Below are positions 54,397 through 61,791 of a DNA stretch of 64,000 nucleotides, piece by piece. The translations under genes and the position numbers were made by a program. The DNA is from Pseudobdellovibrionaceae bacterium (lineage in GTDB: Bacteria; Bdellovibrionota; Bdellovibrionia; Bdellovibrionales; Bdellovibrionaceae). Each line of letters starts with the position of its first letter. Within the stretch, counting starts at the first letter, position 1. The DNA lies in the NCBI GenBank assembly GCA_947449255.1, contig CANFQX010000008.1:1-64000 (forward strand), given 5' to 3'. A model generated the notes under the pieces. That model searched no databases, had not been told where the DNA came from, and saw only the letters and a list, made by a program, of their open reading frames with translations.

Positions 54397-55221
54397 TTAT
54401 TTTTTCTCTTTGGCAACAGGTGCTATGCCAAGATGGTGTTCGATAATTTCTTTGAACTCAGTGAACGGGTAAGCTCCTCTAAGTGAAACACCATTGATTA
54501 AGAAGCCTGGAGTTCCTGAAAAATTAAATTTACGGGCTTCTTCCATGTCAGCTTCGATGATCTTGGTGATTTTTTCATCTTTCAAATCAGTCTCAAGTTT
54601 TTTAGCATCAGCGCCTACTTTTTTAGCAGTATCTTTCAAGAAGGCCTCTTTCTTGCTGCCAAGTTCGCCTTGATTTTCAAAAACTGAACGATAGAACTTT
54701 TCTGCTTTTGAGTGGTCTTGCATCGCGATAGCTTCGTAGTAACGAGCAGCTGGCATTGCCATAGGATGGAAATCAAGAGGTAAATGTTTGTAAATGACGC
54801 GAACATCTTTTGGGAAGGCCTTTAAGACTTCTTCAACTGTCGCATAACCTTTAGAGCAATATGGACATTGGAAGTCAGAGTATTCAACAATCGTAATTTT
54901 TGCGTCTTTTGGACCCATGAATACGCGAGATTCATCAATTGTAGGCTTAAGTGGAGCTTTGTACTCTTCGTCGCGTTTTTTAGATTCTTCAGCAACTGCT
55001 TTTTCTTGAGCTTTCTTTTGAGCACCTTGTGCCGCTTTATTAACAACTTCAATGAATTGCTCAGGATCTTTTTCGATGGCAGCAAACACGATGCTTGGAT
55101 CTTTTTCGACGGCCTCTTTGATTTGTTTCGGAGAAGGCGCGCAGTTGACCATCGATATAACCAGTGCACTCAATCCTAATGTCTTCATAAATGCTGTTGC
55201 GGAAGTCTTAGTTGCTCTCAA
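54397..55221 (-). CDS. DsbA-family thioredoxin-like lipoprotein
   Basis: The protein has a lipoprotein signal (LSALVISMVN-C) and a helical stretch of about 70 charged residues. A thioredoxin-fold domain with the active site CPYC in YSDFQCPYCSKGYATVEE follows, and the cis-Pro is in FSGTPGFLINGVSL. It is probably a membrane-anchored periplasmic thiol oxidoreductase. The start is uncertain: ATG 55233 is followed by GGAGG inside the frame, and a TTG at 55221 lies 5 nt downstream of that GGAGG, so I favour the TTG. Confidence 0.85.
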   Translation of the reverse strand: MRATKTSATAFMKTLGLSALVISMVNCAPSPKQIKEAVEKDPSIVFAAIEKDPEQFIEVVNKAAQGAQKKAQEKAVAEESKKRDEEYKAPLKPTIDESRVFMGPKDAKITIVEYSDFQCPYCSKGYATVEEVLKAFPKDVRVIYKHLPLDFHPMAMPAARYYEAIAMQDHSKAEKFYRSVFENQGELGSKKEAFLKDTAKKVGADAKKLETDLKDEKITKIIEADMEEARKFNFSGTPGFLINGVSLRGAYPFTEFKEIIEHHLGIAPVAKEKK

Positions 55222-55451
55222 ATTTTCCTCCATGATGAAAATTTATATTTTGTAGATTAAAAGCCTTTTCATTGGACACCAAAAAGTCCAGTGTGAAAAC
55301 AAAAAAGAAGAACTTTAGTCGCGTTCATCGTTTTTCTTTTCAACGCTGTGTCAGGCCCATTCCCTAATTCTTTGTAATAATGAGGTCTAGGTAAAGGGTC
55401 TAGTTATGCTCTGGACTTGCTCGCTGCTAAGTACCCTTTAGACTGAAATCT

Positions 55452-56111
55452 ATGAAGAAATCAAATTTTATTTTTGTAAGCTTAGTGATGATACTTTCTT
55501 TAAGAGTGAACGCTGGTTTGCTTTTTAACTATTCAGAATTGACCATTAAAGATCTCGATCAGATCACTAAAATGGTCAACGATAAATTGAAGGAATCCAG
55601 GAAATCATCAAGTGGTAAAGTGATTCCACTGCGTGAAGCTCTTCAGGCTGTTTACTCTCGCCCTAATCCTGATGGCATGATTGAAAAAGTAGTTTCTCCT
55701 CTGCGAAATAAATTAGATGACCTAGGCTTGTGGGAAAAGACAATCAGTCAATTGACTGATGAAGCCATCGGAGCGCTCAAACACCCGAAGACCTTCAAGC
55801 CAGTTGTGCAGGGGACTTATGTGGTTTTTTTAGAAAATTTATTAGCAGAAATCAAACCATTGATTTTCGAAGATGGATTTGAAAGGAAATTGGCTGAAAG
55901 AATTCGCGATGCAAAAATTGAGATTTCAAAAGAGGCAAGGAATGAATTAAATGTTCGAATGATGAAAACATTTTCGTCTCCCTCTTTAATCGCGACTCAA
56001 ATTTTAATCAAGACTTCTGAAGTTAAAAAGGAAGTACCAAAAAATGAGGATTTAAAAAAAGATAAGGATTCTTCTTCGTTAGAATCTGAGAATCCTCCTG
56101 AAAAAGCCTGA
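55452..56111 (+). CDS. Secreted hypothetical protein
   Basis: The 219-residue protein has a signal peptide (FIFVSLVMILSLRVNA, cut before G) and a helix-rich mature part with many charged residues, ending in a Lys/Glu/Ser-rich tail (KNEDLKKDKDSSSLESENPP). No family recognised. No clear Shine-Dalgarno; two GGTCTAG copies (55383-55389 and 55396-55402) lie upstream. Confidence 0.55.
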   Translation: MKKSNFIFVSLVMILSLRVNAGLLFNYSELTIKDLDQITKMVNDKLKESRKSSSGKVIPLREALQAVYSRPNPDGMIEKVVSPLRNKLDDLGLWEKTISQLTDEAIGALKHPKTFKPVVQGTYVVFLENLLAEIKPLIFEDGFERKLAERIRDAKIEISKEARNELNVRMMKTFSSPSLIATQILIKTSEVKKEVPKNEDLKKDKDSSSLESENPPEKA

Positions 56112-56437
56112 AACCCTTTCGTTATTTTTAAAGGCTTTACTAAATTCCCAGAAATAAGTTTTAGATATTTTTTTTAGAGAGAATATATATCTCAAAACTG
56201 TGGTCTCTTGGATACAGACTTTAAGCTTGTTTTACCCCATAAATTTGCCCTAAAAAAAGTAAATTCCTCCAGTTATTGTGGCCTGGTGGCTCGCCTTTGA
56301 TGCTTGGCTAAAATTCATCTGGTTTCTATTATTAATTGTCTTAAATTGCCTCAAATTGACTCAAGTTCTATTCAAATACTTCCGATGTATCTGTCATTGA
56401 ATGAGCAGAATGCTCGCTCAGATATTAGGAGGATTCA
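56112..56437. other. Intergenic region with 10-bp-phased repeats
   Basis: About 325 bases without an ORF. Near the downstream gene are three 10-bp-phased units, TTAAATTGCC, TCAAATTGAC and TCAAGTTCTA (56341-56370), and a sigma-28-like element. Nothing else is recognised. Confidence 0.5.
56361..56388 (+). promoter_or_regulatory. Possible sigma-28-like promoter
   Basis: TCAAGTTC, 12 nt, TCCGATGT, against TAAAGTTT-N11-GCCGATAA. It has a partial match and one extra spacer base, 50 bp before the small-protein gene. Confidence 0.4.
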
Positions 56438-56716
56438 ATGTTTCTTCAAGGTGATTTACAGATCATGTTTGATGCGCTTTTTACAATTGGAGCCATCGAT
56501 CCAGTATTGAAACTGGATTGGGCTGAAGTGACGAAAGAAATGATGGCTAATCCGCAAATATTAAGCGACGCATTTCAGGCTATTAATGGCTGTAGAGGAA
56601 ACAGAGAACTTCTTATTCAGAAGCTTCATAGGATGGATGAACGATCAGTGAATTATATTGCAATGGAGGTCGCCCGTGAATTTTGTGAATTTCAAGATCG
56701 TAAGAATCTGCATTAG
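56438..56716 (+). CDS. Small hypothetical protein upstream of cupredoxin and CpaF
   Basis: A 92-residue acidic protein (MFLQGDLQIMFDALFTIGAI and following), with no signal peptide and a likely all-helical fold. AGGAGGATTCA lies before the ATG (GGAGG, 7 nt), a strong ribosome-binding site. The next gene starts within its last 41 bp, so translation is coupled. Unknown family. Confidence 0.6.
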   Translation: MFLQGDLQIMFDALFTIGAIDPVLKLDWAEVTKEMMANPQILSDAFQAINGCRGNRELLIQKLHRMDERSVNYIAMEVAREFCEFQDRKNLH

Positions 56717-57260
56717 TTCAATTTTGAAACAACCTTTGGGTAGAACTGCTTTAATTTTTTTAATGAGCTCGGGACTTTCAGTAGCCAATGCTTTGGAAGT
56801 TGATTTTTCACGACGACAAGTTGATTTTAGTAAAGTCGAAAACGAAAATAGAATTCCAGCTGGAGCTTTTGAGGATCAGTCGACTTCAATTGTCAGTAAA
56901 GTATTTGATGGGAGCGCATTTGAGGCGATTGATCCTGCTCAGGACATAGTGATTATGAATACGGACAAGGGTTTTATTCCAGAGGTGATAAATCTTAAAA
57001 AAGGCAACAACTATCGGATGCATATTGTGAATATCAATGGCAAAGAAAAAAATGTTAGCTTTGTTATGGATGCATTTTCTGAACATCATAATACGTTTTA
57101 TGGTGAGCAAAAAGCTTTTACTGTTTCTCCAAAAGTTGATGGTATTTTTTCTTTCCAATGTCCGGAGACGGCTATGCAGGGGAAGCTTGTTGTGTACTCT
57201 GAATCAGGTGGAGAAGTTGGTGGAAAACTTCCATCATCGAGGAAGCCAGCTTCAAAATAG
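56676..57260 (+). CDS. Secreted cupredoxin-like protein
   Basis: The 194-residue protein has a signal peptide (LGRTALIFLMSSGLSVANA) and a beta-sandwich of cupredoxin type: VIMNTDKGFIPEVINLKKGNN, YRMHIVNING, SFVMDAFSEHH, and FSFQCPETAMQGKLVV, where C, H and M residues could ligate copper. I use the GTG at 56676, 6 nt after GGAGG, instead of TTG 56658; it overlaps the upstream gene by 41 bp. The order of genes resembles that in pilus-related loci. Confidence 0.65.
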   Translation: MNFVNFKIVRICISSILKQPLGRTALIFLMSSGLSVANALEVDFSRRQVDFSKVENENRIPAGAFEDQSTSIVSKVFDGSAFEAIDPAQDIVIMNTDKGFIPEVINLKKGNNYRMHIVNINGKEKNVSFVMDAFSEHHNTFYGEQKAFTVSPKVDGIFSFQCPETAMQGKLVVYSESGGEVGGKLPSSRKPASK

Positions 57261-57272
57261 AGGTTTTTTGAT

Positions 57273-58385
57273 ATGTCAGACAGCTCAAATGTTTTTAAGC
57301 AGACCATTCAGCAAAACTTAGGACCGATTGTAAAATATCTTGATGATCCGGATGTTTCGGAAATCCTTGTGAATGGTCCATTTGAAATATTTGTTGAAAA
57401 AAAAGGAAAACTCGAGCGGGTTTCAGAACGTTTTCCCTCTGAAGATGATCTGCGCGCGGCAGTCAATTCAATTGCACAAAGTGTGGGACGAAGAATTGAT
57501 AACGAAAATCCAAGGCTGGATGCTCGACTTCCTGACGGTTCGCGAATTGCGGCTGTTATTCCGCCTTGTTCACGCAAAGGAACAAGCTTAAGCATTCGCA
57601 AATTTACGAACACAAAAATAGGATTCACTGATTACATTAAAATGGGCACCATCTCTGAAGACGGAGCACGATTTCTAGATGTCTGTATGTTTTTGGGCAA
57701 AAATTTAATTGTTAGTGGTGGCACAGGATCAGGGAAAACGACTTTGCTTTCTTTGTTGTGTTCAAGAATTCCTAAGGGCCAGCGCGTACTTATCATTGAA
57801 GACTCATCAGAACTTCAGGTTGATTATGAGCATTTGGTGATGTTTGAAACTCGCATGGCTGATGCTTTGGGAAAAGGTGAAGTGACTATTAAGGATCTTG
57901 TTAAAAGTGCTCTTCGCCTTCGGCCTGATCGCATCATTGTCGGGGAAGTGCGTTCAAGCGAAGCGATTGAACTTTTAAATGCGATGAATACCGGACATAA
58001 AGGTTGTATGGGAACCGTGCATGCCAATTCACCTGAAGATGCCATAGTTCGTTTGGAGGCTTTAGCGCAGGGTGGGGAGAGTCGTATTAGTGAAAAAGCC
58101 TTAAGGTTGCAGGTGGCTTCTGCTATCGACGTGATCGTGCAAATCTCAAGATATGGTGATGGTTCACGCCGCATTGGTGCAATCAGTGAAGTTCGCGGCT
58201 TTCTGCCGGATGGAAATTATAATGTCGTGCCTATTTTTGAATTGAGCCGTCTCATTCGTAAAGCTGACGGGCGTCTGGAAGGGCAAATTGAGCCCACGGG
58301 AAATATTCCAACCTTTATGGATGAAATTATCGATAATAAGCTGCCTTTCCCAAAATCTAAATTTCAAAAAAAGCAAGTTGCCTAG
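57273..58385 (+). CDS. CpaF/TadA-type secretion ATPase
   Basis: A 370-residue VirB11-like ATPase of the Flp/Tad pilus class. Walker A is SGGTGSGKTT (about 148-157), Walker B RPDRIIVGEVRSSEA, and the downstream GHKGCMGTVHANSPEDAIVRLEAL is the His-box typical of CpaF. It powers pilus or pseudopilus assembly. No TadB, TadC, prepilin or secretin gene follows in this window. Located 12 bp behind the cupredoxin-like gene, with GAGG upstream. Confidence 0.9.
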   Translation: MSDSSNVFKQTIQQNLGPIVKYLDDPDVSEILVNGPFEIFVEKKGKLERVSERFPSEDDLRAAVNSIAQSVGRRIDNENPRLDARLPDGSRIAAVIPPCSRKGTSLSIRKFTNTKIGFTDYIKMGTISEDGARFLDVCMFLGKNLIVSGGTGSGKTTLLSLLCSRIPKGQRVLIIEDSSELQVDYEHLVMFETRMADALGKGEVTIKDLVKSALRLRPDRIIVGEVRSSEAIELLNAMNTGHKGCMGTVHANSPEDAIVRLEALAQGGESRISEKALRLQVASAIDVIVQISRYGDGSRRIGAISEVRGFLPDGNYNVVPIFELSRLIRKADGRLEGQIEPTGNIPTFMDEIIDNKLPFPKSKFQKKQVA

Positions 58386-58550
58386 ATTTAATGGTTCATT
58401 TGTCTGCAAAAGTTAATTGGATTCAGTTTATGGCAAAATTAATTCACCAATGAAAACCGAGATAAGAAAGCAATACCCACAGGGGGAGAGCATGATTTTG
58501 TACCCACTTCTAATGCGCCGCGTGGCAAAAAGGTACGGCGTACCTTTTTG

Positions 58551-59579
58551 GTGGGAAGTAGGCTAAGACAAATTGTGCATTTTAGTTGTAAGATTTCCAA
58601 CGCAGTTTTAACGGTTCTTGAAGAGCAGGGTGAAGACCTGACTCCTCTCTATGAGCAAACGCCACTGGCTGTTGAGCTCTTGCGTGATTCATCTTATTGG
58701 ATTTCTGCTCCTAATATGGAGCAGTTTTTAGAGTTAGCGCTTCGCCTGCCACTAAAGCGTGACGGGGATGTCCTGCAACGAGCAGGGCACGGTGGTCCTG
58801 AACTTCGGGCCTGGGGTGTTTTAGATAGTGTTTTGCGGATGATGCCCAGACCTCAAGAAATTTTCAATCAGCCTGAGCAATTTCTATCCTATTTTATTTC
58901 TCCTAAGCCACCCATAGAAAACCTGCGCCGAGATGAATTTAGCATTTCATTTGATCTGCCCCTGCCAGCAGAACAATATCCGTTGGTTACAACTTATTTA
59001 AAAGCGGCGTTTGAGTCCTTGCCAGTTTATGTTGGACAGCCACTGGCAAGCTGTGAATGGACCGGTATTACTTTAAAACTCAATTGGTCCGTCCATCAAA
59101 ATTCAATATTTAGCGAAAGCGTTGGCCACCAAGTCAGTCCAGAGCTGTTCCAAAGTTTAATTGATAATTTGCAAAAAACCCAACGTGAGCGTGAAGATCT
59201 TCAAAAATATGTTGGCGATCTTGAAGAAAAACTAATGAGCTATGAAAAAGAGAAACTGCGCGCCACCAATGGCAAGGAATCGGATTCGAGCTCAAGTTTT
59301 GATTTATCCTTACTTTCTAAAGATAAAAATTTGTCAGCTGTAAGTTTTGATAGTGATTCACCGAGCTATGTCCTGAATCAAAACTTGGCACGCATGCATG
59401 ACTATATGGTACGCGCCCAGCAATTGGTGACGATGCTTGCCTCTCAAGGAAAGATGAGTGCAACAGTGAAGGAAGCCATGAGGCGTGTGGATTGGGAATT
59501 TGTGAAAAGCCAATATCCACAGACCGTATTCGAAAGCATGGAGCTTGTTAAAAAAATAAATCAAAAAAAATCCGAATAG
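58551..59579 (+). CDS. Conserved hypothetical protein, AraC-sensor-domain-like, with a probable broken start
   Basis: The first 200 residues resemble the ligand-binding part of AraC-type regulators in style ([40 protein letters not shown]), but no HTH follows; instead a coiled coil ([20 protein letters not shown], about 205-245) leads to a helical C-terminus. It may be a cytoplasmic sensor. GTG 58551 is the best codon visible, but sequence upstream in the same frame ([18 protein letters not shown]) looks coding, and a perfect Shine-Dalgarno (AGGGGGAGAG) sits before ATG 58492 in a different frame. A single-base deletion close to that ATG is suspected. Confidence 0.55.
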   Translation: MGSRLRQIVHFSCKISNAVLTVLEEQGEDLTPLYEQTPLAVELLRDSSYWISAPNMEQFLELALRLPLKRDGDVLQRAGHGGPELRAWGVLDSVLRMMPRPQEIFNQPEQFLSYFISPKPPIENLRRDEFSISFDLPLPAEQYPLVTTYLKAAFESLPVYVGQPLASCEWTGITLKLNWSVHQNSIFSESVGHQVSPELFQSLIDNLQKTQREREDLQKYVGDLEEKLMSYEKEKLRATNGKESDSSSSFDLSLLSKDKNLSAVSFDSDSPSYVLNQNLARMHDYMVRAQQLVTMLASQGKMSATVKEAMRRVDWEFVKSQYPQTVFESMELVKKINQKKSE

Positions 59580-59592
59580 GAAGGAAATCATC

Positions 59593-60861
59593 ATGTCTGA
59601 AATTATCAGTGTCGTTTCTCGTGAAATTCTAGACAGCCGTGGAAATCCAACGGTTGAAGTCGAAATCACAACAGCTGAAGGTAATGTTGGCCGTGCTGCT
59701 GTTCCGTCTGGGGCGTCAACGGGTGCTCATGAGGCTTGCGAGCTTCGCGATGGGGATAATAAACGCTACTTGGGAAAGGGTGTTTACAAGGCTGTCGATA
59801 ACGTAAGAGAAAAAATTGCTCCAGAAATGTTGGGTCTTGAAGTTACAGAACAAGTTTATGTTGATAAAATACTTCGGGAAATTGATGGAACAGAAAATAA
59901 ATCAAATCTAGGTGCAAATGCTATTTTGGGCGTTTCATTGGCTGTTGCTAAAGCTGCAGCTGCGGACTCAAACTTGCCGCTCTATCGCTATGTTGGTGGA
60001 TCACAAGCTTGCCGTTTGCCAGTTCCATTAATGAACGTGTTGAATGGTGGAGCTCATGCCAACAATGGATTGGATGTTCAAGAGTTCATGATTATCCCAA
60101 CTGTGAATAACTCTTATGCTGAGTCGCTCAGAGCAGGCGCCGAGATTTTTCATACACTTAAGAAAATTTTAGGCAAAAAAGGCTTCTCTACAGCCGTAGG
60201 TGATGAGGGTGGCTTCGCTCCAAAATTAGGTTCCAATCAAGAAGCACTTGATTTAGTCATGCATGCGATTGTTGATGCTGGTTATGAGCCTGGCCAAAAC
60301 GTATTTCTTGGTTTAGATGTTGCTGCCACAGAATTGTTTAAAGATGGAACTTATGCTTGGGAAGGCAGCAAGATTTCTCCAAATGAGCTTCTTGGAATTT
60401 ATAAATCATGGGGCGAGAAATATCCATTGATCTCTATTGAAGATGGTTTTTCTGAGGATGACTGGGAATCATGGGTTAAGTCTACAGCTGAATTGGGATC
60501 CACAATGCAGCTTGTAGGAGATGATCTTTTCGTGACGAACCCAAAACGTATACGCCAAGGTCTTGAGAAAAAAGCCGCCAATGCACTCTTAGTGAAAGTG
60601 AATCAAATCGGAACTTTGACAGAAACTTTTGAGGCCGTAAATCTTGCTCAAAGGCATAAATATAAAACTGTCATGTCTCATCGCTCTGGCGAAACTGAAG
60701 ATGTGACAATTGCGGATTTGGCAGTGGCATTGAACTGTCACCAAATTAAAACAGGCAGTTTATGTCGTGGTGAGCGTACCGCAAAGTACAACCAACTTCT
60801 TCGCATTGAAGAAGATTTGGGTGGCATGGGTATGTACTGGGATAAAGCTGCATTTAGATAG
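59593..60861 (+). CDS. eno: Enolase
   Basis: Enolase converts 2-phosphoglycerate to phosphoenolpyruvate. The 422-residue protein has [13 protein letters not shown] at the start, the magnesium and catalytic residues in [49 protein letters not shown] and [18 protein letters not shown] is preceded by AGGAAATCATC. The ftsB gene follows 113 bp on, as in many bacteria. Confidence 0.98.
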   Translation: MSEIISVVSREILDSRGNPTVEVEITTAEGNVGRAAVPSGASTGAHEACELRDGDNKRYLGKGVYKAVDNVREKIAPEMLGLEVTEQVYVDKILREIDGTENKSNLGANAILGVSLAVAKAAAADSNLPLYRYVGGSQACRLPVPLMNVLNGGAHANNGLDVQEFMIIPTVNNSYAESLRAGAEIFHTLKKILGKKGFSTAVGDEGGFAPKLGSNQEALDLVMHAIVDAGYEPGQNVFLGLDVAATELFKDGTYAWEGSKISPNELLGIYKSWGEKYPLISIEDGFSEDDWESWVKSTAELGSTMQLVGDDLFVTNPKRIRQGLEKKAANALLVKVNQIGTLTETFEAVNLAQRHKYKTVMSHRSGETEDVTIADLAVALNCHQIKTGSLCRGERTAKYNQLLRIEEDLGGMGMYWDKAAFR

Positions 60862-60874
60862 TATTTTTTTAAAG

Positions 60875-60917
60875 AAGTGTCGTGCTCTTGTTCTACCAGA
60901 GACACGACACTTTATTT
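60875..60917 (+). terminator. Terminator of eno
   Basis: Stem AAGTGTCGTG/CACGACACTT (60875-60884 with 60903-60912), extended by CTCT/AGAG with one bulge, followed by TATTT. The tail is short. Confidence 0.75.
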
Positions 60918-60974
60918 CCAGTTAAGATTCACTTCTGGACTAGTCATGAAGTCTATGGCTCAATAAGCTAAATT

Positions 60975-61280
60975 ATGTCTTATTCAAAGTTTGGTAAATG
61001 GCTTCGCCGATTTTTAAATCACCCCTATAAAGTGGCAATATTTTGCGGCTTCATCTTTACTGTTTCTATTTTTTTAAATGGTAATATTTGGCGTCTTTGG
61101 AGTTTGCACCGTGATTTTGATCATATAAACTTAGAGATTTCACAGGCTAAAGAAGCCAACACTTCCCTTCAGGCCCAATTAAAACAGGCCAAAGATCCAG
61201 TTTTTATAGAACACCATGCTCACGATAAATTGGATTTAGCTGGTGAAGATGATTTAGTTTTTGTTTTTTCAGATCAATAG
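60975..61280 (+). CDS. ftsB: FtsB/DivIC-like septum protein
   Basis: A 101-residue division protein with one membrane segment (about 18-40, YKVAIFCGFIFTVSIFL), a coiled coil (INLEISQAKEANTSLQAQLK) and the C-terminal signature DPVFIEHHAHDKLDLAGEDD, as in FtsB. It bridges FtsL and FtsQ in the divisome. It follows eno, the order seen in E. coli. Confidence 0.85.
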   Translation: MSYSKFGKWLRRFLNHPYKVAIFCGFIFTVSIFLNGNIWRLWSLHRDFDHINLEISQAKEANTSLQAQLKQAKDPVFIEHHAHDKLDLAGEDDLVFVFSDQ

Positions 61281-61357
61281 GTCTGGGTTCTGCATTATTT
61301 CGTGCATATTCTTTTGCTCTCATTAAAATAGGTCAGATACTCTAGTTTAATAAGGGA

Positions 61358-61398
61358 ACATCCAGTTTGCAGGATGTCGATCCTTGTAATGTAAGGAT
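61358..61398 (+). promoter_or_regulatory. Two hairpins in the leader of the XRE-like gene, second one covers the Shine-Dalgarno
   Basis: Stem 1 ACATCC/GGATGT (61358-61363 with 61372-61377). Stem 2 ATCCTT/AAGGAT (61380-61385 with 61393-61398), whose right arm contains AAGGA, the likely ribosome-binding site 9 nt before ATG 61407. A TTTAAT at 61346-61351 could be the -10. Confidence 0.45.
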
Positions 61399-61406
61399 TT
61401 GAGTTT

Positions 61407-61706
61407 ATGAATGAGAATAATATGCTTGATTGGAATAAAGAAAATCTAAGATCACTTCGATTGCGACTTGGGTGGAGTAAGTCAGATTTAGCTCGCCGCT
61501 TGAAATGTTCTATTGATAATGTGGATTCTTGGGAAGATGGCTCAGCCTCGGTGGATCTCTACTTTAAAGGCGAGCTGGAAATTATGTTTAGGCAATGTGA
61601 AGAGTGCAATGAAGTGGTGAAGTATTCGCCGGCCTCAGAAGTTGTGCTGGATGAAAATGCGTTAGAGCAAATCGAATTTGCTCGAGTCAAAGAAGATTTC
61701 GAATAA
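61407..61706 (+). CDS. XRE-like small HTH protein
   Basis: A 99-residue protein with an HTH near the N-terminus (LRSLRLRLGWSKSDLARRLK, then SIDNVDSWEDGS) of the XRE type, then a short acidic end containing a Cys pair (RQCEECNEVV). It may regulate transcription; no target is apparent. It sits between ftsB and polA, and may be read with polA 85 bp downstream. Confidence 0.65.
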   Translation: MNENNMLDWNKENLRSLRLRLGWSKSDLARRLKCSIDNVDSWEDGSASVDLYFKGELEIMFRQCEECNEVVKYSPASEVVLDENALEQIEFARVKEDFE

Positions 61707-61791
61707 TCTAAAGTTCAAATTTCTAAAGAGAACAATCGACATCAAAGATTTGCCGTTGTAAAAAATATCTAATTTTACAAAGGTCAAGTTT

